Source: Rhizobium sp. Leaf453 (GTDB taxonomy: Bacteria > Pseudomonadota > Alphaproteobacteria > Rhizobiales > Rhizobiaceae). From it: 64,000 nt of DNA. Shown piece by piece: positions 56,002-64,000 of the stretch (its first letter is position 1; the number at the start of each line of letters is the position of its first letter). The stretch is from positions 811,597 through 875,596 of the forward strand of contig NZ_LMRG01000001.1 of assembly GCF_001425605.1 (NCBI RefSeq), read 5' to 3'. The position numbers and the translations under genes were made by a program. The notes beneath the pieces are model-generated. The model was not told where the DNA came from. It saw only the letters and a list, made by a program, of their open reading frames with translations, and did not search any database.

Positions 56002-57597
56002 TCAATTCTCTCGCAAAATAAAACTAACGCGGGAAATAATCGCGAGCGCCAGCAGGAAACCGGCGATCAGCATGCCGTTGCGCTGCTGCTCCGCCGGGCT
56101 CATAGGCAAAGCGAGCTTTCCCGGCAAAATTGTGTCCACAAAACCCTTGGCCCCGAATGGAAAGCCGGTGACCACTTCGCCGCGAGCATCAACGATCGCG
56201 GAAATGCCGGTATTGGCGTCGCGGATCAGCGGCAATCCGTTTTCGACGGCCCGCAATCGCGCCTGCTGGAAATGCTGATAAGGACCGGGCGTATTTCCGA
56301 ACCAGGCGTCGTTTGTCAGGTTGAGCAGCGCGCTGGTCCGTTGCACGTCATCGCTGATTTCATTGGGAAATATCGCCTCGTAGCAGATCAGCGGATAAAG
56401 CGCGGCACCGCCCGGCAGAGTCAGCAGCGAACGCGTCGCGGCCGCCGAAAAGCCGCCCGGCATGGAGGCGGCGATGGCGTTCAGGCCTGCCGAATACAGC
56501 AGGTTTTCCATCGGCATGTATTCACCGAATGGAACGAGGTGCACCTTGTCCGAAGCACTGATGATCTGGCCCTTGTCATCGATGACATAGATCGAATTGT
56601 AATAGCGCGGCGGCTGTCCAGCGCCCGCATCCTCGGCCCGCACTGCACCAGCGATCAGCACCTGTCCGTCCTGCAAGACGTCAGCGATTCTCAGCAGAGC
56701 ATCCGGATTTTCCGTGATGATGAACGGCACGGCAGTTTCCGGCCAGACAACGATATCGGGACGCTTGGCACCATCCAGCGCCGGTTCTTGAGTCAGCTTC
56801 AGGTGTTCCTCGAAAACGGAAGCCCGCTCGTCGTCATCCAGTTTCTTCGACTGGTCGATCATCGGCTGCACGAGCCGAACAGTGACGGCCGGATCGGCCG
56901 GCGGTGGCGGGGCCTGCGACAGGCGATAGAAGCCGTAGCCAAAATGCGCGCCGATCAACAGAACGGTGACCGACAGGCCCAGTCCCATGCCCTTGCGCGT
57001 CCCGATCAGGGCCGGGGCCGCGAACACGAAGACTGAGAGCACCGTGACGCCAGCAAGGCCGATGACCGCGGCGGACTGCATCATCAGCGGCATCGGCATG
57101 GCTGCATATCCGATCGCGTTCCACGGAAACCCGGTCAGGACGAAGCCGCGCAGCCATTCGAACAGGCCGAACGCGAAGGCAAGGGCAGCGATCCGGCCGA
57201 GGCCGTTCGACCAGAGCAGGCGTGCAAGAAGGACGGCGAAGGCGTGAAAGAAGGCAAGAAAGGCCGGTACGCCGACCACCGCAAGCGGTAAGGCCCAGGC
57301 GAACTCGTCCGCCTCGACCAGCAGCGCATTGCCAAGCCACCAAAGCCCCCCGAGGAAATAGCCGAAGCCGAAGAACCAGCCGATGGCAAAGGCCGGAAAG
57401 CTGCGCCGGATCGCACCGTGATCAGGATCGCCGGATGCGCCATCGATCAACCAGACCAGAACCGGAAAAGACAGGAACGGCGCGGCGAAGATACCGAAGG
57501 GCGGGAGGGCCAGAACGGCGACCAATCCGGCGACGAAGGCGACAAGTGCCCGGCGGGCTCCCGACAACAGCATGATCCTGCCCGCAAGCCGCTCCAT
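56002..57597 (-). CDS. lnt: Apolipoprotein N-acyltransferase
   Basis: Lnt adds the third acyl chain to lipoproteins at the inner membrane. The 531-residue protein has six or more N-terminal helices (about 10-215) and a periplasmic nitrilase domain (about 225-490) with catalytic Glu in VWPETAVPF, Lys in the ISASDKVHLVPFGE region and Cys in YPLICYEAIFP. A final C-terminal helix is near 505-525. ATG 57597 lies 160 bases from the corC gene. Confidence 0.95.
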   Translation of the reverse strand: MERLAGRIMLLSGARRALVAFVAGLVAVLALPPFGIFAAPFLSFPVLVWLIDGASGDPDHGAIRRSFPAFAIGWFFGFGYFLGGLWWLGNALLVEADEFAWALPLAVVGVPAFLAFFHAFAVLLARLLWSNGLGRIAALAFAFGLFEWLRGFVLTGFPWNAIGYAAMPMPLMMQSAAVIGLAGVTVLSVFVFAAPALIGTRKGMGLGLSVTVLLIGAHFGYGFYRLSQAPPPPADPAVTVRLVQPMIDQSKKLDDDERASVFEEHLKLTQEPALDGAKRPDIVVWPETAVPFIITENPDALLRIADVLQDGQVLIAGAVRAEDAGAGQPPRYYNSIYVIDDKGQIISASDKVHLVPFGEYMPMENLLYSAGLNAIAASMPGGFSAAATRSLLTLPGGAALYPLICYEAIFPNEISDDVQRTSALLNLTNDAWFGNTPGPYQHFQQARLRAVENGLPLIRDANTGISAIVDARGEVVTGFPFGAKGFVDTILPGKLALPMSPAEQQRNGMLIAGFLLALAIISRVSFILREN

Positions 57598-57756
57598 TCA
57601 CTTCCCCCATTTCAACGTGGGTCTTCCGCCCAGCCGCAAGCCGGACAAGCACCAAAGCGCGAAGACCACCCATCCGAATCAACGCGTGGGCAGTCTTCCA
57701 AAAAAGCGGCAGCTTGTCGTGCCTTGAAACGGCTTGATGAGCCCGGCGATCGGCTG

Positions 57757-58914
57757 TCAGCCAGTTTCGCGCATGGTTTGCTCAGACGTGCCGGGCTGTG
57801 CGGCCTCGGCCGGCAGATCTTCTTCGCCCTTGACCGGACGGCGACGCGCGGGCGGGCGCTTGCGGACGATGCGGACACGCTTCACGCGGCGCGGATCCGC
57901 GTCGAGAACCTGGAACTCGAAACCCGGAATGGCCTGCACCACTTCGCCCCGGGCAGGGATACGGCCAAGCGAAGCGAAGACGAGACCGCCGAGCGTATCG
58001 ACATCCTCCAACTGCTGGCGCACGTCGAAATCCGGGCCGATCGCAGCCGCGATCTCTTCGAGTTCCACGCGCGCATCGGCGACGAACACATCTTCCGATG
58101 TCTTGGCGAACATGACCTCTTCATCGTCATGCTCATCCTCGATATCGCCGACGACCATCTCGACGATATCCTCCAGCGAGGCGAGACCGTCGGTTCCACC
58201 ATATTCGTCGATGACGAGCGCCATCTGGATGCGGGCGGCCTGCATGCGCTGCATCAGATCGGATGCGTGCATCGACGGCGGCACGAAAAGCACCTGGCGG
58301 ATGATGCCGGCCTCTTCCACGGTCTTGTTGAGATCGATGCGGGCAAGATCGAAGACAGCCTTCGGCTGCCGCGCCGGCTTTTCTGCTTTTTCAACGGATG
58401 TTGCGGCGGCAGGAGTGCGGCTCCCGCTGCGACGCTTGTTGCGTGCCTGTTTTGTAACGTAGGAAAGCAGATCGCGGATATGCACCATGCCGCGGGGATC
58501 ATCGAGGCTTTCGCTGTAGACCGGCATGCGGGAGCGGCCGGATTCCTCGAAGATCACCATCAATTCGCCGACGGTGATGCTCATGTCCACCGCCTCGATA
58601 TCGGCGCGCGGTACCATCACGTCCTCGACGCGGACTTCGCGGAAGCGGAGGATGTTGTTGAGCATAGCGCGCTCGGCGGGCGTGAAGGCGGTATCGGCCT
58701 CTGCTCCGCTTGTCATCAGCGCATCTGCAAGATCCTCGCGCAGGCTCGTACCGCTGCTGGCGCGCCATATCCGGGCCGCGCGACTCCAGAAGGAGGAGCC
58801 CGATTTACCGCTTTCAGGTTTCTGCCCGGCGCTACTACTGCCCGGTTCGTCCTGACTGGAGGCTTCCGCCTCATCTCTAACAACCGCGGCCGGCTGTGCT
58901 CTAAAATCGCTCAT
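57757..58914 (-). CDS. corC: CorC/HlyC-type hemolysin-related protein
   Basis: A 385-residue soluble CorC-family protein. Two CBS domains (about 115-160 and 185-245, with VMVPRADIEAVD and IDEYGGTDGLASLEDIVEMVVGDI) precede the CorC_HlyC transporter-associated domain (about 260-345). No DUF21 membrane domain is present, as in E. coli CorC. It is thought to modulate magnesium/cobalt flux. The low-complexity N-terminus (1-55) and basic C-terminus (about 345-385) are unusual extensions. Directly follows ybeY. Confidence 0.93.
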   Translation of the reverse strand: MSDFRAQPAAVVRDEAEASSQDEPGSSSAGQKPESGKSGSSFWSRAARIWRASSGTSLREDLADALMTSGAEADTAFTPAERAMLNNILRFREVRVEDVMVPRADIEAVDMSITVGELMVIFEESGRSRMPVYSESLDDPRGMVHIRDLLSYVTKQARNKRRSGSRTPAAATSVEKAEKPARQPKAVFDLARIDLNKTVEEAGIIRQVLFVPPSMHASDLMQRMQAARIQMALVIDEYGGTDGLASLEDIVEMVVGDIEDEHDDEEVMFAKTSEDVFVADARVELEEIAAAIGPDFDVRQQLEDVDTLGGLVFASLGRIPARGEVVQAIPGFEFQVLDADPRRVKRVRIVRKRPPARRRPVKGEEDLPAEAAQPGTSEQTMRETG

Positions 58915-58926
58915 TGTTCCAAACTA

Positions 58927-59433
58927 TCAAACGGGATCGCTGTCCCCATAGGGATCAGATAACCCAAGACCGGCTAAAATACGAGTCTCAAGGCTCTCCA
59001 TTCTTTCCGCTTCGTCGTCTTCCAGGTGATCATACCCGAAAAGATGCAGAAATCCATGGACCAGCAGATGGGTGAGATGCTCGTCGAAGGGCTTGCCGAG
59101 GTCTTTAGCCTCGCGCACCAGCGTCTCATGCGCAAGAATGATATCGCCCAGCATCGGTCCGGGTTTCTTGCCCGGCGTCAGCGGAAAGGCTGGAAAGGAC
59201 AGGACGTTGGTCGGCTTGTCCTGCGCGCGCCATTCGGCGTTGATCGCCCGGATCGAGGCATCGTCGGTAAAGACCAGTGAGACCTCAGGCGCTTCCTTCG
59301 GAAACGGTTGCTTTTCCTCGCGCTTCAGGAAATCGGCCGCCGACCCGAGCACGCGTTCGCTCAGGGACTGAAGGTCCTCCTCGGAAGGCCAAGGGCCTCC
59401 CTCGATACTGATCTGGATATCAAGCATGGTCAT
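58927..59433 (-). CDS. ybeY: Endoribonuclease YbeY
   Basis: YbeY is a metal-dependent endoribonuclease in rRNA maturation and small-RNA control; the Sinorhizobium orthologue is SMc01113. The 168-residue protein has the zinc-binding HGFLHLFGYDH motif (H-x3-H-x5-H) at about 131-141 and ADFLKREEKQPFPKEAPEVSLVF-like N-terminal region. The stop is 12 bases from corC, and the start 20 bases from phoH, a tight operon. Confidence 0.96.
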   Translation of the reverse strand: MTMLDIQISIEGGPWPSEEDLQSLSERVLGSAADFLKREEKQPFPKEAPEVSLVFTDDASIRAINAEWRAQDKPTNVLSFPAFPLTPGKKPGPMLGDIILAHETLVREAKDLGKPFDEHLTHLLVHGFLHLFGYDHLEDDEAERMESLETRILAGLGLSDPYGDSDPV

Positions 59434-59453
59434 CGGATGGGCTTGCGGCCGCC

Positions 59454-60509
59454 TCAGCGGTCGCCCTGCTCGCTTTCGTCATGGACTGCGGTCGTGGCCT
59501 CATAGGCCCGGACGATGCGGGCCACCATCGGATGGCGCACGACATCGGCATCCTTGAAGCGGACCACGGAAACGCCCTCGACGCCCCTGAGTATCTGCAG
59601 GGCTTCGACGAGACCCGACTTGACCCCACGCGGCAAGTCCACCTGACTCGGATCGCCGGTGACGATCATGCGGCCATTTTCGCCGAGACGCGTCAAGAAC
59701 ATCTTCATCTGCATCGCGGTGGTGTTCTGTGCTTCGTCCAAGATGACAGCGGCATTGGCCAGCGTGCGGCCACGCATGAAGGCAAGCGGCGCGATTTCGA
59801 TGACGCCGGCCGTGATCGCCCGCTCCACCTTGTCGCCGGGCATCATGTCGTAGAGCGCATCATAAAGCGGCCGCAGATAGGGATCGACCTTGTCCTTCAT
59901 ATCGCCGGGCAGGAAGCCGAGGCGTTCGCCGGCTTCCACGGCCGGACGCGACAGGACAATGCGGTCAACGGCGCCGCGCTCAAGCAACTGGGCTGCGTGG
60001 GCAACCGCCAGATAGGTCTTGCCCGTACCGGCAGGGCCCACGCCGAAGACGAGCTCGGAGCGCTCCAGTGCCCGCATGTAGGCATCCTGCGTCGGTGTGC
60101 GCGCGGAGATGGTCTTCTTGCGGGTTGAAATCTGGGCGAGGTTCAGTTTGGCTTTCTTTTCCATAGTCGGCAACTGCAGCTGGTCATCGGCAGCCATGGC
60201 CATGCGAATGGCGCCCTCGACATCCGATGCCTCGACGCTGCCGCCGTTCTGCAGGCGGCCGTAGAGGAAATCGAGTGCCCGGCGGGCCTGATTGGTTGCC
60301 AGAAGGTCACCGGAGATCGCAACGGAATTGCCGCGCGGACGCGCTTCGATCTTCAACCGCTGTTCCAGCAATTTGAGGTTCTGGTCGAATTGGCCGAAAA
60401 GCTCGCTGGCGAAGCGATTATTCTCGAAAGTAAGCACGAAGTGATTGACGTCTGTCGCGGATGTTTTCGACTGGCGCGGCGAAGATGAAACCAATTCGTG
60501 TCCGTTCAA
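59454..60509 (-). CDS. phoH: PhoH-family ATPase
   Basis: A 351-residue ATPase related to the N-terminal helicase domain of RNA enzymes. The Walker A motif is GPAGTGKTYLA at about 159-169 and Walker B VILDEAQNTT near residue 254, with TGDPSQVDLP after it. It stands between ybeY and miaB, the conserved order. Its precise role, likely RNA-related, is not defined. The N-terminal 20 residues look like a variable leader. Confidence 0.95.
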   Translation of the reverse strand: MNGHELVSSSPRQSKTSATDVNHFVLTFENNRFASELFGQFDQNLKLLEQRLKIEARPRGNSVAISGDLLATNQARRALDFLYGRLQNGGSVEASDVEGAIRMAMAADDQLQLPTMEKKAKLNLAQISTRKKTISARTPTQDAYMRALERSELVFGVGPAGTGKTYLAVAHAAQLLERGAVDRIVLSRPAVEAGERLGFLPGDMKDKVDPYLRPLYDALYDMMPGDKVERAITAGVIEIAPLAFMRGRTLANAAVILDEAQNTTAMQMKMFLTRLGENGRMIVTGDPSQVDLPRGVKSGLVEALQILRGVEGVSVVRFKDADVVRHPMVARIVRAYEATTAVHDESEQGDR

Positions 60510-60538
60510 GCGGTAAGGCTCCTTGAGCTGGCGGTCCC

Positions 60539-61939
60539 CTAGCTTACCACCTCGGCAAACAGACTGTTAGGGCCCGCACCAGTGATTCGTACCCTTATAA
60601 TGTCACCGATTTGCGATGACATTGCATCAACATTCACAGATTGCAGCCAGGGCGAGCGGCCGATCAGCTGTCCAGGCATACGGCCGGGTTTTTCCAGAAG
60701 CAGGTCGATCGTCTTCCCGATGCACGCTTGAGCGAACTCGTTCTGCTGCTTGAGCAGCAAAGTCTGCAATCTTTCCAAGCGCTTGGCCTTGACGTCTTCC
60801 GGCACCTGGTCCTCCAGATCGGCGCCGGGCGTTCCCGGTCGTGTCGAATATTTGAAGGAAAATGCCTGTGCATAACCGACGGTCTCGACGAGGCGCAGGG
60901 TGTCCTCGAAGTCCTCGTCGGTCTCGCCGGGAAAGCCGACGATGAAATCGCCCGACAGCGCGAGATCCGGCCGGGCAGCCTTGATGAGGGCGATCAGCGC
61001 GATGTATTCGGCCGTGGTATGGCGCCGGTTCATCGCCTTCAGGATGCGGTTGGAGCCAGACTGGATCGGCAGATGCAGATAGGGCATCAGTTGCGGCAGG
61101 TCGCGATGCGCCTCGATCAGGCTGTCATCCATGTCGCGCGGATGGCTGGTCGTGTAACGTAGGCGGGCAAGCCCCTCAATCGCGGTCAGGCGGTGCAGCA
61201 ATTCGCCGAGCCCCCACTTCGCACCATCCGGACCCGTGCCGTGCCAGGCATTGACGTTCTGGCCGAGCAGCGTGATTTCGCGCACACCGCCGTCGACCAG
61301 CTTCTGCGCCTCGGCGACGATCTGGGCGACCGGGCGGGAGACTTCGGAGCCGCGCGTATAGGGCACGACACAGAAGGTGCAGAACTTGTCGCAGCCTTCC
61401 TGAACCGTCAGAAAAGCTGTAACGCCGCGTGCCTTGGTCTTTGCCTTGTCGGGCGCCGGCAGGTGCTCGAACTTATCCTCGATGGCGTAGTCGGTTTCCA
61501 GCACGCGTTCACCGCGCTTGACGCGCTTCAGCGCCTCCGGCAGCCGGTGGTATGTCTGCGGGCCGATGACGAGATCGACGGCCGGCGCGCGGCGCAGGAT
61601 TTCGTCGCCTTCGGCCTGGGCGACGCAGCCAGCGACGCCGATCATCATCTCACGGCCTTCGCCGGCCTTCTTCTTTTTCAGGTCGCGCAGGCGGCCGAGC
61701 GCGGAATAGACCTTTTCCGCCGCCTTTTCGCGGATATGACAGGTGTTCAACAGGACCAGGTCGGCATCTTCCATGACGTCGGTCGAGACATACCCATCCT
61801 TTGCCAGCGCGTCCGTCATCCGGTCGGAATCATAGACGTTCATCTGACAGCCGTAGGTCTTCACGAAAACCTTGCGGATGGGCGCGACGTCGGGAGCCAT
61901 GTCTGGCTTGGCGGTCAAAACGGATGTTTCCTGTGTCAT
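60539..61939 (-). CDS. miaB: tRNA-2-methylthio-N6-dimethylallyladenosine synthase
   Basis: MiaB thiomethylates i6A37 in tRNA. The 466-residue radical-SAM enzyme has an N-terminal iron-sulfur domain (Cys in TYGCQMN, LNTCHIR and GCVAQ), the radical-SAM motif CDKFCTFC and a C-terminal TRAM domain (about 380-450). The start could also be ATG 61951; ATG 61939 has GGAACG upstream. 29 bases lie between miaB and phoH. Confidence 0.96.
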   Translation of the reverse strand: MTQETSVLTAKPDMAPDVAPIRKVFVKTYGCQMNVYDSDRMTDALAKDGYVSTDVMEDADLVLLNTCHIREKAAEKVYSALGRLRDLKKKKAGEGREMMIGVAGCVAQAEGDEILRRAPAVDLVIGPQTYHRLPEALKRVKRGERVLETDYAIEDKFEHLPAPDKAKTKARGVTAFLTVQEGCDKFCTFCVVPYTRGSEVSRPVAQIVAEAQKLVDGGVREITLLGQNVNAWHGTGPDGAKWGLGELLHRLTAIEGLARLRYTTSHPRDMDDSLIEAHRDLPQLMPYLHLPIQSGSNRILKAMNRRHTTAEYIALIALIKAARPDLALSGDFIVGFPGETDEDFEDTLRLVETVGYAQAFSFKYSTRPGTPGADLEDQVPEDVKAKRLERLQTLLLKQQNEFAQACIGKTIDLLLEKPGRMPGQLIGRSPWLQSVNVDAMSSQIGDIIRVRITGAGPNSLFAEVVS

Positions 61940-61987
61940 GCCGCGTTCCATAGAGCAAAGAGGCCCGAAATTGAAGCCCCCAAGGGG

Positions 61988-62800
61988 TCAGCGCCCGCGC
62001 AGCTTCAGCGACAGCATGGAGCGGATGCTCTTTTCCACCTGACGGCTGACAACCTTGCGGTTGCTCTCCGCCGTATAGGTGATCTGCTCACCGAAGATCA
62101 CATCGACATCGACAGCGCCCTCATAGAGGATACCGAGGAGATGCGGGGCAAGCGGAATATCGCCGGGCCAGGCGGCGACCGGCCGGTGATAGCGTCCCAT
62201 CGGCATGCCGTGAATGCCGGTATAGGCGATGGCGACCGGCTGGACGTGAACGGCGCCGGTCGGCGACAAGGGCACGGCAGCGGCAGCCGCGCCGAACAGC
62301 GAGGTCTTGACCTCTAGCAAGCGATTGCCATCCGAGGTCGTGCCTTCGGGAAACAGCACGACGATCTCGCCATCGGCCAGCCGCTGGCCGATCTCGTTGA
62401 CCTGATTGCCGGTGGTGCGCTTGTGATCGCGATCGATGAAGATCGTCTTCTGCAGCCGCGCCAGCAGACCGAAGACCGGCCAGGCCTTCACGTCGGACTT
62501 GGCGACAAAGGCCACATCGGCAATCGAGCCGAGGACAAGAATGTCCTTCCAGCTGGCATGGTTGGAGACGAGCATCAGCGGACGCTGTGGGTCGGGCTTG
62601 CCGTGGACATGGACCCGGATGCCGACCAGACGGCAGGCGATGCTATGCCAAACACGCGGCAGCCGGCGCCGGGGCGCGACATCCAGCCAGAGCAGGACGA
62701 TCTGGATCGGTGCCAGCACGAGCGTAGCGGCGATCAGGGCAATCATGCAGAGCGTGACGCGCAGCCAGTTGATCACGCGGCCAATCCCCTCGCCCGGCAC
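61988..62800 (-). CDS. olsA: Lysophospholipid/lyso-ornithine-lipid acyltransferase
   Basis: A 270-residue PlsC-family acyltransferase with one N-terminal helix (about 10-36), the catalytic NHASWKD block at about 89-95 and FPEGTTS at about 165-171. It transfers acyl groups from acyl-ACP to a lysolipid. In Sinorhizobium the gene in this place between miaB and rimI is OlsA (SMc01116), the acylase of the ornithine-lipid path; I assign olsA by synteny. A general PlsC role cannot be excluded. Confidence 0.82.
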   Translation of the reverse strand: MPGEGIGRVINWLRVTLCMIALIAATLVLAPIQIVLLWLDVAPRRRLPRVWHSIACRLVGIRVHVHGKPDPQRPLMLVSNHASWKDILVLGSIADVAFVAKSDVKAWPVFGLLARLQKTIFIDRDHKRTTGNQVNEIGQRLADGEIVVLFPEGTTSDGNRLLEVKTSLFGAAAAAVPLSPTGAVHVQPVAIAYTGIHGMPMGRYHRPVAAWPGDIPLAPHLLGILYEGAVDVDVIFGEQITYTAESNRKVVSRQVEKSIRSMLSLKLRGR

Positions 62801-62898
62801 GGCAGCGACGGGTGGCAGGCCGTCTCGCGACGGTCGTCATCCATGCGTATTTCGTCGGCTTGGAGCAGCAAGAGCTTTCCTCGTTCAGGCGCTACGGC

Positions 62899-63393
62899 CT
62901 AACCAAGATCAAGCCGCATGACAAGGGCGCCGGTTTTCTTGCCGTTAACGTCCTGATAATAGGCGCGTCTTTCGCCGACCTTGGCGAAACCAAGCTTCCG
63001 GTAGAGCGCGACGGCGGCGAGATTGGTCTCATCGACCTCCAGGAAAACTGCTTCGGCCGCCTGATCCCGCGCCTGCCTGATCGCCGCCCGCATCAGCCGC
63101 CAACCGAGGCCAAGCCGGGCAAATTTCGGATCGATACCGATCGTCAGGATTTCCGCCTCGCCGGCCGCGACACGTGCCAGCACGAAGCCAGCAACGATCC
63201 GGCGTGCGGCATTGCTCTGGCTGGCGACGAAACCGAAGACCGTATCCTGGACGAGGAGTGCATGCAACTCGCCGTCGCTCCAGGCGTGCGTGAAGCGCAA
63301 TTTGTGGATTGCCGCAGCCCGTGGCAGATCGGCGGCCTCAAGGGGGAAAATGTCGAATTCCGGTTTGCGAACGAAATAATCGGTCAGCGACAT
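62899..63393 (-). CDS. rimI: Ribosomal-protein-alanine N-acetyltransferase
   Basis: A 164-residue GNAT acetyltransferase, RimI-like, which acetylates the N-terminus of ribosomal protein S18. The acetyl-CoA motif is IGIDPKFARLGLGWRLM near residues 87-103, followed by EVDETNLAAVALYRKLGF. Start ATG 63393 (MSLTDYF) follows the TsaB stop by one base; the earlier ATG at 63435 is inside tsaB. The conserved tsaB-rimI pair. Confidence 0.94.
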   Translation of the reverse strand: MSLTDYFVRKPEFDIFPLEAADLPRAAAIHKLRFTHAWSDGELHALLVQDTVFGFVASQSNAARRIVAGFVLARVAAGEAEILTIGIDPKFARLGLGWRLMRAAIRQARDQAAEAVFLEVDETNLAAVALYRKLGFAKVGERRAYYQDVNGKKTGALVMRLDLG

Positions 63394-63394
63394 C

Positions 63395-64000
63395 TTACGC
63401 TCGCGCCACCGCGAAACCGGCCTGGGATTTGACATCCGGCCCGCGCAGATAGAGCGGGCTGGGCTTGCCCTGTGCAGGATCGGCAGCCGCGCCGAGACGG
63501 GCGACGATACCGATATCGCAGGCGTCTGCTTGTGAAACGCCGGGCGTCGGCTTTGCGATCAGGTGTCGTGTTGCCGAGCCGCAGACGATCCCGTCGAACC
63601 CGGCAAACCTGATCTGCGCATCCGCAAGCTCGACGATCTGCGCGTCTGTGCGCGGCGTACCGTCGGCCTCGAAGACCTGGCAATAGAGTTCGTCCCGCTT
63701 GGCATCCATGGCGGCAAGCACGGCCTGTTCCGGACGCACCTGACAGGCGGAAGCTGCGAGAGCCGCAAGCACGGAAACGCCGACAGCCGGCACACCCAAC
63801 GCCAGCGCAAAGCCGCGCGCAGCAGCCACACCGACGCGAATGCCGGTAAACGAGCCTGGGCCGATGGTGACGGCGATACGATCGACATCCGCAAGCGCGC
63901 GGTCGCTGTCCGCCAGCGCCTGATCGATGAAGGCCATCAGTTGTTCGGCATGGCCGCGGCCGATGTCGGCGCCTGCCGATGCCAGCAGGCGATCCTCACC
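63395..64000 (-). CDS. tsaB: tRNA threonylcarbamoyladenosine protein TsaB (partial)
   Basis: TsaB partners TsaD and TsaE in making t6A37 of tRNA. The visible part runs out of the window at its 5' end; the upstream-most codons here encode GRGHAEQLM, followed by ITIGPGSFTGIRVGVAAARG, the TsaB signature. The C-terminus is complete. The stop codon is one base from rimI. Missing the first 15 or so codons. Confidence 0.93.
   Translation of the reverse strand, partial: GEDRLLASAGADIGRGHAEQLMAFIDQALADSDRALADVDRIAVTIGPGSFTGIRVGVAAARGFALALGVPAVGVSVLAALAASACQVRPEQAVLAAMDAKRDELYCQVFEADGTPRTDAQIVELADAQIRFAGFDGIVCGSATRHLIAKPTPGVSQADACDIGIVARLGAAADPAQGKPSPLYLRGPDVKSQAGFAVARA

Overview
The window reads as chromosomal DNA of a member of the Rhizobiaceae (Alphaproteobacteria; Rhizobium/Agrobacterium/Sinorhizobium type). 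The evidence is high GC coding bias, rpmH-rnpA-yidC followed at a distance by engB and argB, a dapD...dapE-truA-fmt-def block, and the run tsaB-rimI-olsA/plsC-miaB-phoH-ybeY-corC-lnt-praR-like-metK-trmB, which is the order I recall from rhizobial chromosomes. Rhizobial intergenic palindromes of the RIME type and of the 'GTGCTCGTCAC' type also occur. It is mostly ordinary core chromosome with small accessory insertions. I see no prophage, insertion sequence, CRISPR array or conjugative element.

Layout. 1-5.9 kb: short-chain dehydrogenase; a divergent MerR regulator and glutaredoxin-MauE membrane protein sharing a promoter that closely resembles the classical mer operator; a YigZ/IMPACT protein; an aldo/keto reductase; a DUF1810 protein; a periplasmic transglutaminase-like cysteine proteinase with a 32-residue membrane peptide; an orphan small protein. 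5.96-12.2 kb: tRNA-Arg(ACG), then a minus-strand TVP38-flavoprotein-histidine kinase operon and a methyl-accepting chemotaxis protein. 12.6-23.6 kb: rpmH-rnpA-yidC, then engB and argB, with two groups of accessory genes inserted between them (tautomerase/LysR/EamA transporter; then DUF1269, a membrane protein, msrB, fasciclin, RskA-type anti-sigma and ECF sigma).

23.7-31 kb: PEP-mutase-like protein, EamA transporter, HAD nucleotidase, EF-hand protein, an rtcB gene carrying a one-base frameshift, a PepSY membrane reductase with a small partner, and a flavin-binding stress protein. 31-45.6 kb: LOG-family protein, dapD, DUF805 protein, GAF histidine kinase, AraC/aldo-keto reductase/SDR cluster, TetR/SDR pair, another aldo/keto reductase, then dapE-membrane protein-truA-fmt, a FitAB-type toxin-antitoxin pair, and def. 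45.6-52 kb: rmuC, ribokinase, a second chemotaxis receptor, a small membrane-anchored protein and a nucleoside hydrolase. 52-64 kb: hsp20-DUF1150, then the long minus-strand housekeeping series down from tsaB, which is cut by the window end.

Working together: YidC inserts membrane proteins and is co-encoded with the RNase P protein and L34. DapD and DapE act in the lysine/diaminopimelate branch. Def and Fmt handle formyl-methionine at the start of proteins, with TruA alongside. Lnt, OlsA/PlsC and CorC act at the envelope, while YbeY, PhoH, MiaB, TrmB, RimI and TsaB act on RNA and ribosome maturation. The most interesting non-core features are the mer-like operator driving a glutaredoxin-MauE fusion, the SigK/RskA/fasciclin arrangement, the toxin-antitoxin pair with a perfect 25-bp operator inside a core operon, the frameshifted rtcB, and an SDR that has lost its catalytic tyrosine. 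Nothing here clearly amounts to a wholly new multi-gene system.
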